Positions 32,600-42,572 of a stretch of DNA of 64,000 nucleotides are shown here, piece by piece. The stretch is from Erinaceus europaeus (lineage: Eukaryota > Chordata > Mammalia > Eulipotyphla > Erinaceidae). Position 1 is the first letter of the stretch. Every line of letters starts with the position of its first letter. The translations under genes were made by a program, and so were the position numbers. The notes under the pieces are model-generated. The model made no database searches, had not been told where the DNA came from, and saw nothing but the letters and a program-made list of their open reading frames with translations. The stretch covers positions 9,674,665 through 9,738,664 of the forward strand of contig NC_080164.1 of the NCBI RefSeq assembly GCF_950295315.1. Reading direction: 5' to 3'.

Positions 32600-33070
32600 G
32601 ATCTGGATTCAAGGCCCTGGGCTCCACTTGTAAGGGGAAGCTTCACAAGTAGTGAAGCAAGGCTACAGGTGTCTCTTTTTCTCTCTTCCTCTCTGTCTCC
32701 CTCTTCTCTTTCAATTTCTTTTTTTTTAATTTTTAAAAAATTTTATTTATTTATTTTCCCATTTGTTGCCCTTGTTGCCTTTTTATTGTTGTTGTAGTTG
32801 TTATTGTTGTTATTGATGTTGTCGTTGTTAGATAGGACAGAGAGAAATGGAGAGAGGAGGGGAAGACAGAGAAGGGGAGAGAAAGACAGACACCTGCAGA
32901 TCTGCTTCACCGCCTGTGAAGCGACTTCCCTGCAGGTGGGGAGTCAGGGGCTTGAACCGGGATCCTTCTGCCAGTCCTTGCACTTTGCACCATGTGCGTT
33001 TAACCCACTGCGCTACCACCTGACTCTCCTCTTTCAGTTTCTTTCTATCAACAAAAGAAAAAGGGAAAGA
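32600..33070 (+). mobile_element. SINE-B, split by a SINE-A
   Basis: The body at 32600-32721 ('agcttcacaagtagtgaagc') resumes at 33029-33070 ('tttcagtttctttctatcaa'). Confidence 0.75.
32722..33028 (-). mobile_element. SINE-A
   Basis: Reversed, full length, end 'ctaccacctgactctcct'. Confidence 0.92.
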
Positions 33071-33836
33071 AGGGGGGGATGGTTTTGCATTGCAGCAATA
33101 ATCCTGGTGGCAGTAAATAAATTAATTTAATTAAACAAGAAGAGACCTTCTTTCTACTTGCCTATTTTCTGTCTTTCTCTTAGTATGCAGGAGACACCCC
33201 AGACTGCCTTCTGGTACCAAAAGTCCCACCCCTGAGGGATCTGACACAGCTGAACAATTGGGATAACGGATAACTGGTAACCCTAAGTGCACCGTAGGTA
33301 TGAATCTCACTCTACATTCTGGTCTTCAGAAAAACAAAGCTTTTTTTTCTCAGACTTTGGCTTAAGAGTGGGCTTTATACAGAGCCAGTGCTCAGTCAAT
33401 GGCTGTTGAAATTTTAATTTTGCTCTGTTCTTTTCCTTGTTTTTCCAAAGAGCTGTGGAGAAGATGCAACTGTGGTTGTTAACACTTACTTTGGTGGGTT
33501 CAATAGAGACTAGTAATTCAGCCAGCTTAGTATCAGTCCTAATTAAACTTTAGATTTTTCTTTTTAATCTCTATAAGATATGTTTTTTAAAAGAGAACAT
33601 TAAAGATAAGAGAGGAGGGGATAAGAAGATGTAAATTTCCACTTAAAAATTCATTATGGTCAGTGTGAATAAAAAAGTTGAGTTATGTATTCCTTCCTTA
33701 TCCAGGATGCAACTAGAAATAGGAAAAAGTTGAAGATCAAAGAGTGGGAAAGGAGGAGTGGAACAAACAGTAACTGAAAGAAAATCCATGTCAGACAATA
33801 TAGCTTTTCTTTTTCTTTCCTTTTTCTTCTTCTTTT
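33071..33836. other. Unique sequence
   Basis: AT-rich, without recognised exon or repeat. The first 45 bases look like a SINE tail remnant ('aataatcctggtggcagtaa'). Confidence 0.35.
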
Positions 33837-34022
33837 TTCCCTCCACCAGAATTATCACTCTGTGCTTTTAGGATGACCTCCCTGTTCCTGGTGGCCATTT
33901 ATCTTTCCTTTTTCTTTCTTTTTGCATAGAAGCAGAATGAAACAGAAGTGGAGAGAGGAGGAAAGAGAGATACCTTCGTGAAACTCCCCCTCCTCCCCTT
34001 ACAGGTGGAACCAGGGGCTTGA
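33837..34022 (-). mobile_element. Degenerate long-tail SINE
   Basis: 'attatcactctgtgctttta' and 'cctgttcctggtggccattt', GA-rich middle, 'accaggggcttgaac'. The head is missing. Confidence 0.65.
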
Positions 34023-34025
34023 ACA

Positions 34026-34240
34026 AAATAAATTTTCCAGACAAAAAATTAATTTCTAGGGACAAAGAGAACCCCAGCATAATAGTGAAAGATTCAACTG
34101 ACCAGGGGAAATGCAACAATTCTAAACTCATATAGCACCAATTTAAACATCAATGTAGACCACAAAATATTAATCAGGTATCAAAAATCAGAATGACAGG
34201 GAGAAATGAACTAATCTACTAGATGGTGGGTTTGTGGTAT
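34026..34240 (+). mobile_element. Old L1 ORF2 relic
   Basis: 'agtgaaagattcaactgacc' and 'gggagaaatgaac' fit the endonuclease region of old L1 ORF2 at the DNA level; frames are destroyed. Confidence 0.45.
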
Positions 34241-34694
34241 ATTCCCTTCAAAGGCTGCTTTGTCAAGCACACTCACATACATAGCAGTATAAAGACATGA
34301 AAAAGCCATGAGCACATGCAGTTTAGGGGACTTTCATATTATTGGGAGCCGCTTCTCACTGGTGTGCATTTCTTGTAAGTGAAGTCCATGTTTGGCATGG
34401 GAAACTCCACAAATGATGAAGCAGTGCTGTCTCTCTTCAACTATCTCTCCCTCTATGTTTGAAGTTAAAAGTTAAAAAAAAGAAAGAAAGAAATCCACTG
34501 AAAATAGTGGCATTGTACAGCCAGGAGATTATAGCACTCCAAAAAAAAAAAAAAGGTTTAACATAAATGAAATTTTTTAGGAGTTTGCATTATGTCTAAA
34601 TCATAAGCAAAAACAAGGAATAAAAAAAAAACTAAAGCTTCCTTAGCAATTCCTCTCTTAGAGGTTCATACATTAAAATAAAATAAAATAAAAC
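34241..34694. other. Mostly unassigned AT-rich sequence
   Basis: A degenerate SINE body may lie at 34380-34465 ('aatgatgaagcagtgctgtc'). A13 run at 34541. Confidence 0.35.
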
Positions 34695-35165
34695 AAAATA
34701 AAACAGACCAGAAGCACAATTTGTAATAGGCTGAACTTGGAAGCAACCAACAACAGATGATTGGTTAAGGAAGTTGTGGTATAGATACTTGACAAAATAC
34801 TACTCAGCTCTAAGATATGATGATGACATTTTCTCCTTAATCACATCTTGGGTGAAACTTGAAGGATTATGTCAAGTGTGATAAGTTATAAGGAGAAGGA
34901 CAAATAACAGACAACCTCACGTATCGGTGGAACTTATGAAATAAGAAAGGAGAAACACAGGGTGAAACATGGAGGAGTGTAGTCTGTTGCAGTAAAGGGG
35001 ATGGAGGGGGGGACTCAGGGTTTAGGGGAGCCAGAGCAGGATGATGATGTGGGAAGACTTCAGCTAGTGGTGGGTATAGTGCATATAACTGTCATGGGGA
35101 GATGAGCAATTGTATTCATGTGGTTACAACTGTCTTGTAAGTCAGTGTTTCCCAAATAAGATGAT
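34695..35165 (+). mobile_element. L1 ORF2 end and 3'UTR
   Basis: 'agaagcacaatttgtaatag', 'aacaacagatgattggttaa' and 'gtggttacaactgtcttgta' match the other L1 3' ends. Confidence 0.88.
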
Positions 35166-35183
35166 TTAAAGAAGAAAGGATTA

Positions 35184-35400
35184 TGGGGCTGGGTGGTGGC
35201 ACACCTGGTTGAGCACACATGTTACAATGCGCAAGGATCCAGGTTCAAGTCCCTGGTCCCCAGCTACGGGGGAAAGGCTTTGTGAGTGGTGAAGAAGGGC
35301 TGCAGGTGTCTTTCAGTTTCTCTCCCTCTCTATTTCTCCTAACCTCTCAACTTCTGGCTGTCTCTATCCAATAAATAAAGAGACTTTTTAAAAAATTAAA
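35184..35400 (+). mobile_element. SINE-B
   Basis: 'atggggctgggtggtggcac' head. Its A-rich tail has grown into a (taaagataaatcaa)-like repeat up to 35505. Confidence 0.92.
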
Positions 35401-35505
35401 GATAAATAAAGATTAAATAAATTAAAGATAAATCAATTAAAGATAAATCAATAAATTAAAGATAAATCAAGTAAGTAAATAAATAAACAAGAAAGAAAGA
35501 AAGAA
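35401..35505. repeat. A-rich tandem repeat from a SINE tail
   Basis: Irregular units 'attaaagataaatcaa'. Confidence 0.9.
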
Positions 35506-35514
35506 TTGAGCCCA

Positions 35515-35770
35515 GGGGCCAGGTGACACACCTAGTTGAGTGCATATGTTACAAAGTGCAAGGTCCCAGGTTTAAGCTCCCAGTCCCCACCTGCAGGGGA
35601 AAGCTTCACAACTGATGTAGAAGTAATGCAGAGGTCTCTCTGTCTCTCTCCCTCTTTATCCTTCCTCTCGATTTCTGGTTGTCTCTATCAAATAAATCAA
35701 AGATAACAAAAAAAGGGAAGAATTAAGCCCCATCAGTAATAACCCTGGTAGCAAATAAGTAAGTAGATGA
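35515..35770 (+). mobile_element. SINE-B
   Basis: 'ggggccaggtgacacaccta' head; at its 3' end a 'cagtaataaccctggtagca' module is attached. Confidence 0.88.
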
Positions 35771-36436
35771 ATAAATAAATAAGTATTTAAAAAAGAAAGA
35801 AAAGAAAAAAGAACCTGATGCTTGTATAGCAATCAGACTTAGAGTGATAGTGTCTCAGTCTTTGTAGTCATTGAATGTAATGGAGAGATACATTTGTTTA
35901 TCTTTTTTTTTTTTAATTGCACATGCTTAACCCTTTACTCTCTGTTATTCTGTTCTGTGTTGAGGCCTTCTTACAAACACACCACAATCATATTATAAGC
36001 ACATATTCTGAGGCTAAAATTTTGGAAATTCCCTATCAGAGAGTTGAAGACTTTATCCACGGATAAAGAAGTTTCTGAAAACGTGAGATTGCTTCATCCT
36101 CCTCCCTCCTAAAGCTACAAACACTTGTTTTATCAAAGATCTTAGTATTATTCCAGAATTATTCTGGAACTGGCTAATTTTCTTTCAGTTGCAATTTCCA
36201 GCACCTCTCTGAACATTAAGAATCAACAGTCCACCTAGCAGTGTTCAATCGCCTTCCCCGTGGACCACTGCTCGCTGATGATTCATGACCTTGGCCAAGC
36301 AAATGCAGCTTCTGTAGAATTTCAGTGGCAGGTCTGAACTCCAAGCTGGGCTCAGGTTCCTCCCAAAGCCATTGTTGGGCACATGCCCTCCCCCAGCGAT
36401 GGTTTCTTCATGTTCCGGCATACAGAGAGCTGAGGG
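35771..36436. other. Unique sequence
   Basis: AT-rich to 36200, then balanced. No recognised feature. Confidence 0.35.
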
Positions 36437-36717
36437 TCACTCAGCTACCAGCAATGGAGTGTGGATCTCAGTGAGGTCTCCCAGCTCACGGTCAAGTGCT
36501 TCTTGAAGTGATTTAATTAATTTCATCAGAGGAGAAGTCTTCGAAGCAAGTGAGTGTTCCAGCCACTGAAAATCCTTAGATCTCTCTGGTGTCTGTTTGT
36601 CTTCAAGAAGAGCAAATGAAATTGGATGAATTCCTTGACCTTGACCTTGACCTTGGGGAAGCTGGATGAAGGCAAGGTTTGTAATGTACTCCACACATGA
36701 AAAATCTTCGTTTGTAG
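36437..36717 (-). other. Unrecognised open frame outside repeats
   Basis: A minus-strand frame ends at 36437. About 93 codons lie in non-repeat DNA and the first 14 in a SINE. It includes QLPQGQGQGQG (from a GACCTT repeat), HPISFALLEDKQT and LMKLIKSLQEALDRELGD. The helix-like, non-repetitive composition is unlike the SINE-derived frames nearby. I do not recognise the protein. It could be a retrocopy fragment or a chance ORF. Confidence 0.3.
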
Positions 36718-37145
36718 AGCCAGGTGGTGGCGCACCTGGTGTGTGTATTGCCATGCACAAGGACCCAGGTTCAAGTCCTTACTCCCCACTTAGAGGGGGA
36801 AAGTTTCACTAGTGGCAAAACAGTTCTGTGGGTGTCTATCTCCCGCTCTTCTTTTTTAATATTTGTAATTCTGTTTTATTTATTATTGGGTAGAGACAGA
36901 GAGAAATTGAGAGGGGAGGGGGGAGATAGAGAGGGAAAGAGACAGAGAGACACCTGTAGCCCTGATTCACTGTTTGTGAAACTTTCCCCCTCTAAGTGGG
37001 GACCAAGGGCTTGAACCCGGGGCCTTGCATACCGTAATGTGTGTGCTTAACTAAGTGCAACACTACATGGGCCCTCTATGTCTCCATCTCTATCTCCCCT
37101 CTCAATTTTGTTGTCTATAGCCAAGAAAAATAAATAAATATTTTT
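36716..37145 (+). mobile_element. SINE-B, split by a reversed SINE-B
   Basis: Head and middle at 36716-36850; 3' region 'atctctatctcccctctcaa' and (aaat) tail at 37075-37145. Confidence 0.88.
36851..37074 (-). mobile_element. SINE-B inside a SINE-B
   Basis: Reversed full copy, 'gggcttgaacccggggcctt', end 'acatgggccct'. Confidence 0.9.
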
Positions 37146-37149
37146 TAAA

Positions 37150-37362
37150 AAATTTTAAATCTGTATTTATTTATTGGATAGAGACAGCCAGAAATCAAGA
37201 GGGAAGGGGGCCACAGAGAAGGAGAGCAACAGAGAGACCCCTGCAACCTTGCTGCACCACTCACAAAGCTTTCCCCATGCAGTTGGGGACTGGGGGCTCA
37301 AACCCGGGTCCTTGTGCATTGCAACATGTACACTCAACCAGCTGTGCCACCACCCAGCCCCA
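37150..37362 (-). mobile_element. SINE-B
   Basis: Reversed; 'attggatagagacagccaga', end 'ccaccacccagcccc'. Confidence 0.93.
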
Positions 37363-37445
37363 GTAAATAAAATATCTTAAAGGAAACCTTGACTTTCCTG
37401 ATCAAACCCATCCAGTCTATTTCAGCCTAGTTGGCAGAAACTCTT

Positions 37446-37662
37446 TTTTTTAAAAATTATTTTTTTAATTATCTTTATTTATTGGATAGAGACAGCCAGA
37501 AATCAAGAGGGTAATGGAGAGGGAAAGAGACAGAGAGACACCTGCAGCTCTACTTCACCACTCACAAAGCTTTCCTCTTGCAGGTGGGGACCGGGGGTTC
37601 AGACCCAAGTCCTTCCACATTGTAATACCTGCACTCAACCAGGTGCACCACCACCTGGCCTG
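37446..37662 (-). mobile_element. SINE-B
   Basis: Reversed; very like the copy at 37150; end 'accaccacctggcc'. Confidence 0.93.
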
Positions 37663-38101
37663 GTGGAAACTCTTAATTAATTAATTGACTTACTTGACTC
37701 ATGTTGAACAGTGAAGGGAACAAAGGCCGTCCTACTCTTTGGGGGGATGGTGATGGCTGGGAGGATGGGGACCAGTTGCTAAGCCACCAGCTCACAGAGC
37801 ACGGCAAGGGCCCTAAGTCAGAGGACTGAGGACGAGACACCTAGCACTGATTCTGCTGAGAGAAGGGAGGAGGAGACACTTGACACCTGAGTTGGGTCTC
37901 GGTGCCAAGTAAGCAGCCAGCCTGTAGGTGCCTGAGGCTTAAAGTCCCTCCCCTATACATACCCCCCACTTGTCCCCGCTGCTGGACTCTTTCTCCCCGA
38001 GGCCCCAGGGAACGACCCTAAGCCTCATGCGGTGGGCAAAGCATGGGTAAAACCACTCTGAGCCGCCTCCTAGGCTGACCATAAGATGTGGTCCATAGTG
38101 A
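37663..38101. other. Unique sequence upstream of tRNA-Val
   Basis: Mixed composition. No exon recognised. Confidence 0.4.
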
Positions 38102-38174
38102 GTTTCCATAGTGTAGTGGTTATCACATTCGCCTAACACGTGAAAGGTCCCCGGTTCAAAACCGGGTGGGAACA
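38102..38174 (+). tRNA. TRNAV-AAC: tRNA-Val (anticodon AAC)
   Basis: 73 bases fold fully. The acceptor stem GTTTCCA/TGGGAAC has one G-U pair. The anticodon stem TTCGC/GTGAA has one G-U, with loop CTAACAC. The T stem CCCGG/CCGGG has loop TTCAAAA. Box A (TAGTGTAGTGG) and box B (GGTTCAAAACC) fit the Pol III consensus, and TTTT follows at 38187-38190. It differs from the usual mammalian tRNA-Val(AAC) at about six positions that keep pairing. There is no A tail or target duplication, so it is unlikely to be a retrocopy. It decodes GUU and, after wobble modification, other Val codons. It may be a functional but diverged gene copy. Confidence 0.9.
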
Positions 38175-38190
38175 AGCCTGGTAACATTTT

Positions 38191-38475
38191 GGGAGTCGGA
38201 TGGTAGTGCAGTGGGTTAAGTGCAGGTGGTGCAAAGCTCAAGGACCGGGAGTAAGAATCCTGGTTCGAGCCCCCGGCTCCCCACCTGCAGGGAGTCACTG
38301 CACAAGCGGTGAAGCAGGTCTGCAGGTGTCTTTCTCTCTCCCTCTCTGTCTTCCCCTCCTCTTTTCATTTCTCTCTGTCCTATTCAACAACAACGATATC
38401 AATAATAATAATAACTACAACAATAAAACAACAAAGGCAACAAAGGGGATAAAGAAGTAAATATTTTTTTAAAAA
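38191..38475 (+). mobile_element. SINE-A
   Basis: Full-length forward copy 16 bases after the tRNA gene. Confidence 0.93.
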
Positions 38476-38801
38476 CGATGCGGTCCATGGTGTCCCTGGT
38501 GAAGTGGACCCAGCGCTCCACGCGGTAAGGTGAGCGCCCTACTTGGTGAGTTATCTCCCGCCCTCCTCTAGTCATTCCTAAGGGAGGGTTCAGGTCAACT
38601 GGGTGCCATGTCTTCCCAAGTTCTAGGATAGGTGCTGTGGGTCTGCCTTGCAGGGGTGCAGGGGTGCAGGGGCACAGTGACTTTGCTAAACATGTAGAGC
38701 TGAGAAGGGTCTTGGAATTGAGCAGGGGGAGAGCGCCATGTGCAGGCAAGCCTGGGCCCGGGTGGAGAATTCAGTCATCAGCTTTCTCTGGGAAGCAGTT
38801 A

Positions 38802-38802
<1 letters not shown>

Positions 38803-38859
<57 letters not shown>

Positions 38860-39214
38860 CTGTGTGTGTGAGTCTATGTGTTTGTGTGTGAGTGTGTGAG
38901 CATTAGTGTCTGTATGAATGTGTGTTAGTGTGTGAGCGTGTGTGTGTGTGAGTATATGTGTTTGTGTGTGAGTGTGTGAGCATGAGTGTGTGTGTGTATG
39001 AGCATGAGTTTGTGTGTGTGCATGAGTGTGTGTTTGTGAATGTGTGTGTGAGCATGAGTGTGTGTGTTTGTATGTAAATGTGTGTGTGAGCATGAGTGTG
39101 TGTGTATGTGTGTGTAAGCATGAGTGTGTGTGTGTGTGAGCATGAGTGTGTGTGTGCATATGTGAATATGTGTGTGAGCATGAGTGTGTGTTTGTATGTG
39201 AATGTGTGTGTGAG

Positions 39215-39247
<33 letters not shown>
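38803..39247. repeat. Long compound (TG)n tract, 445 bp
   Basis: Pure TG at both ends (about 38803-38858 and 39218-39247). Between them lie imperfect 24-40-bp units of the form 'gtgtgagcatgagtgtgtgt'. Alternating purine-pyrimidine throughout. Confidence 0.97.
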
Positions 39248-39248
<1 letters not shown>

Positions 39249-39287
39249 AAGTGAGAGGGAGGTTAAGGAATCTGAGAGATGCAGCAG

Positions 39288-39725
39288 TGTTGGTATGCAT
39301 GAGACCCCTTCTGTTTCATTTGGTTTAAATCCCCCCTGCTTAACACTATTCTATTTTCATAACCACTTCATTCTATTTACATAACCACTGTTAACAAGTA
39401 CCACCCTCCCTCCAGGGCATTGGTGGTTCAGTGATAGGATTCTCGCCTGCTCTGCCCCCTCCTTGTCACACTCTGATTTTCACCAGTCACTTTTCTCTCC
39501 ACCCTCTCTATGTCACATCCTGTTTCCACCCTACTTGGCAAGTATATATAAAGACAGCATTGTGAGTTTTAGGGTACTTGAGTTTAGCTTAGCTCGGCTT
39601 AGATTGTGCTGCGTCCTGCATGAATAAAGAGATACTGCCTACAGCTCAACCATGAGTCCCTGGTCGTCTGTTACCCACCCGTGAAGCCAGCCCATTGAAA
39701 ACAACATAACCTGTCGAAAACAACA
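39288..39725 (+). mobile_element. Solo LTR (class II type), U3 carries tRNA-Gly 5' half
   Basis: 438 bp, TG...CA, with an exact 6-bp duplication 'cagcag' at 39282-39287 and 39726-39731. U3 has the tRNA-Gly-like block (39417-39450). TATA 'aagtatatataaag' lies near 39540, then 'gaataaagagatactg' as polyadenylation signal. It shares its U3 start and U5 with the reversed copies at 42122 and 58064. Confidence 0.92.
39417..39450 (+). other. tRNA-Gly(GCC) 5'-half-like block in LTR U3
   Basis: Same 34-base block as at 17653, identical to it, with the same two departures from the tRNA. Followed by 'tctgccccctcc'. Confidence 0.87.
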
Positions 39726-39731
39726 CAGCAG

Positions 39732-40002
39732 AAGGCCCAACAGCTGAAGCCCCGTCCTCACCCGGGTTTTCCCAGAGCCTGCATGGGGGCCCGTGGTGCC
39801 CAGTGCCGATCAGTGCTCACTCTCTAAAGCTCTTCCTGGCCGGAACTTGCCATGACTACAGCACAGAGGATTAGCTGGAAAGAAGTGCAGAACAGGGTGG
39901 AACTAAGGGCATAGGTCAAAACACCTCAGAACCAGCAGTGGAGGAAGGGTGGCCAGCTCCAGGCTGAAGAGACCAAGTGAGGAAACTGCTGTCCACTCAG
40001 AG

Positions 40003-40033
<31 letters not shown>

Positions 40034-40224
40034 GGAGGAAGAAAGGAAAGAAGGAGGAAGCAGGCGCTTGGGGTCCCCCCTCCCCGGCAGCTCAGCTCAG
40101 AGCACTGGAGGGCAGCAAGGGCGCCCCCAGGGAGGGAGCGAGAACTCAGTCATTACTGAGTGACTGAGCGCAGATGAGCTGCGGCAGGCAGAATACCTCA
40201 GCCCCAAGTCCTGAAGTCCTAAAG
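39732..40224. other. Unique sequence with (TG)n
   Basis: Short TG tract at 40003-40031 and a purine patch after it. 'gcaggcagaatacctcagcc' near 40184 may be an MLT1 remnant. Confidence 0.35.
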
Positions 40225-40430
40225 TCAGTGGGGGACAGTGGGAGGCAGCTCACCGGTCTGTGAGGAGAGGTGGATAGTGCTTCTCAGAGACCCCACCCGG
40301 TGGCCCAGCAAACAGCTCCACTGCTGGGGAGGCTATCAGTTCCATCCCCAGTGCCACATGGACTGGAGTGATGCTCTGACTTCTCTATTTCATATCAAAT
40401 GTTCTCTTGATTGCGTATAAAATAAAGCTT
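40225..40430 (+). mobile_element. SINE-D, degenerate
   Basis: 'ccatccccagtgccacatgg' and 'gagtgatgctctgacttctc' are SINE-D 3' text. Confidence 0.55.
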
Positions 40431-40431
40431 A

Positions 40432-40757
40432 GGGCGCAGCGGGTTAAGCACACATGGCACCAAGCGCAAGGACCGGTGTAAAGGTCCCGGTTCCAGGCTC
40501 AGGCTCCCCACCTGCTGGGGGGTCACTTCATAGGCGGTGAAGCAGGTCTGCAGGTGTCTGTCTTTCTCTCCTCTCTGTCTTCCCTCCTCTCCGTTTCTCT
40601 CTGTCTTATCCAACAACAACAGCAATAGCAAAATCAATAACAACAATAATGATAACAACAACAAGGACAACAAAATGGGGAAAATGGCCTCCAGGAACAG
40701 TGGATTCATGGCAGGCACTGAGCCCCAGTGATAGCCCTAATGGCAAGTAAATAAATA
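40432..40757 (+). mobile_element. SINE-A, long form, head slightly truncated
   Basis: Begins at 'gggcgcagcgggttaagcac'; full long tail with 'ggcctccaggaacagtggat'. Confidence 0.92.
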
Positions 40758-40759
40758 CA

Positions 40760-40880
40760 TGAAGCTTAAAGGGCTGCAGATATACTGCAAGGTATCTGCC
40801 AAGGTCCAGTCCCAAGCACCATGATAAGCCAGAGCTTAACAGTGTTCTGGAGTAACAGTAATAATAATAATAATAATAAT
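40760..40880 (+). mobile_element. SINE-D with (AAT)n tail
   Basis: 'accatgataagccagagctt' followed by nine AAT units at 40857-40880. Confidence 0.65.
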
Positions 40881-40904
40881 GGCGGCCTAGTAAAAATTAA
40901 AGCT

Positions 40905-41046
40905 TTTAAAGAAATCCCACACAATGGAGGAGGGATGGGACACAGAACTCTGGTGGTAGAAACTGTACGGAATTATACCTTTGTTATCTTGCAATCTTGT
41001 CAATCACTATTAAATCACTAATTAAAAAATGGCAAAAAAAAAAAAA
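40905..41046 (+). mobile_element. LINE 3' end, group 1
   Basis: 'gacacagaactctggtggta' and the A-rich end match 1-330. Confidence 0.65.
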
Positions 41047-41099
41047 AACCACAAACACCTCAACAGGTTCAGGAAGACACAATTCAGAGAGAGGTTAGG

Positions 41100-41103
<4 letters not shown>

Positions 41104-41148
<45 letters not shown>
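41104..41148. repeat. (TG)n
   Basis: About 22 TG units. Confidence 0.97.
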
Positions 41149-41149
<1 letters not shown>

Positions 41150-41453
41150 GGGATGGGGGTGCCTCAGTGGGACTCCCCTCCAGGGCCCCAACAGCTCAAT
41201 ACCTGTGCACAGTTGCCCTTGACCTCAGAGCTGTGACCACCTGAATTCCCTCCTCGAGCCCAGGTCCCCCAGCCCCTGCCATGTGGTCAGAGAGCCAGCT
41301 CTTGTTGCTCCAAGAACCAGACATATAGAACAGGCAATTCTGTGTCATGGCTCCTGCTTGCGTTATAACAGAACTGGAAGCAAATCAGCCACAGAGGTGT
41401 CCCCAAACATAGCCGGTCCGCTCAGTGGCCTGGTCACTTAAAACTTTACTGAA

Positions 41454-41746
41454 GGGGAGTCGGGCGGTAGCGCAGCGGCTTAAGCACAGGTGGTGCAAAG
41501 CGCAAGGACCGGCATAAGGATCCCAGCTGGAGCCCCCGGCTCCCCACCTGCAGGGGGGTTACTTCACGGGCGGCAAAGCAGGTCTGTAGGTGTCTGTCTT
41601 TCTCTCTCTCCCTCTCTATCTTCCCCTCCTCTTTCCATTTCTCTCTGTCCTATCTAACAAGGATGACAGCAATAACAATAACTACAACAACAATGAAAAA
41701 CAAGGGCAACAAAAGGGAAAATAAATAAATATAAAAAAAATTTTTT
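41454..41746 (+). mobile_element. SINE-A with 13-bp target duplication
   Basis: Near-consensus head; flanks 'aaactttactgaa' at 41441-41453 and 41747-41759. Confidence 0.95.
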
Positions 41747-41759
41747 AAACTTTACTGAA

Positions 41760-42115
41760 ATACTTTGTCCATTTTTCCACAATGTCCCAAGTTGCCATGA
41801 GTCAGAGAGTGGAGACCAAAATTAGGAAATTTTGTACTGGATCTCGTCACCATCCATTGACTAGATGAAAGCAAAAGGCCTCTAGATTATTCTGGAAACT
41901 TCACCGGGTACCTTTGAGGTCACGTTATTCCTCCAGGTGACACAGCCCAAACATCTGGGCCTTGCTGTCTCTCCTTCCTGCCTCTCTGAAGATCACCTCC
42001 AGGGTGGGGGTGCTGGGTGGATGGAGGTGGGTCTGTGGTCTGGGTCCTCAGGACAGAGGGACAGCCTTCAGCTCTCAGCCCTCAGATCTCCTGGCAGAGT
42101 TGGCTCTGATTCTGC
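41760..42115. other. Unique sequence
   Basis: No repeat or exon recognised. Confidence 0.35.
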
Positions 42116-42121
42116 CCCCAA

Positions 42122-42572
42122 TGTTGTTTTCGACCGGTTATGTTGTTTTTGCCGGGCTGGCTTCACGGGCGGGTAACAGACGACCAGGGACTCATGGTTG
42201 AACTGTAGACAGTATCTCTTTATTCATGCAGGACTCAGCACAACCTAAGACGAGCTAAGCTAAACTCAAGTACAGTACTCTAAAACTCACAGTGCTGTCT
42301 TTATATATACTTCCCAAGTAGGGTGGAAACAGGATGTGATATAGAGAGGGTGGAGAGAAAAGTGACTGGTGACAATCAGAGTGTGACAAGGAGAGGATCA
42401 GGGTGTGACAAGGAGAGGGGGTGGAGCAAAAACATATCATGAAACAGTGGGGATTGAACCAATGCCCTGGAGGGAGGGTAGGACTTGTTAACAGTGGTTA
42501 TTTAAATAGAATAGTGTTAAGCAGGGGGGATTTAAACCAAATGAAACAGAAGGGGTCTCATGCATACCAACA
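42122..42572 (-). mobile_element. Solo LTR (class II type), alternative U3 module
   Basis: 451 bp, exact 6-bp duplication 'ccccaa' at 42116-42121 and 42573-42578. It shares U3 start and U5 with the LTRs at 39288 and 58064. After the common 'gggcattgg' it reads 'ttcaatccccactg' (minus strand) instead of the tRNA-Gly-like block. A duplicated 'tgtgacaaggagagg' lies at about 42383-42418. Confidence 0.92.

Noticed and set aside
38084..38492. Similar text 'gatgtggtccatagtg' before the tRNA gene and 'gatgcggtccatggtg' after the next SINE
   Set aside because: 13 of 16 or so matches, too far apart and too imperfect to be a target duplication of a tRNA-plus-SINE unit.
38686..39250. His/Thr-repeat ORFs up to 157 codons
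   Set aside because: Translation of the TG tract.
40003..40031. Regular short repeats considered as a CRISPR-like array (all TG and GGAA tracts checked)
   Set aside because: Simple microsatellites in a mammalian genome, no spacers.
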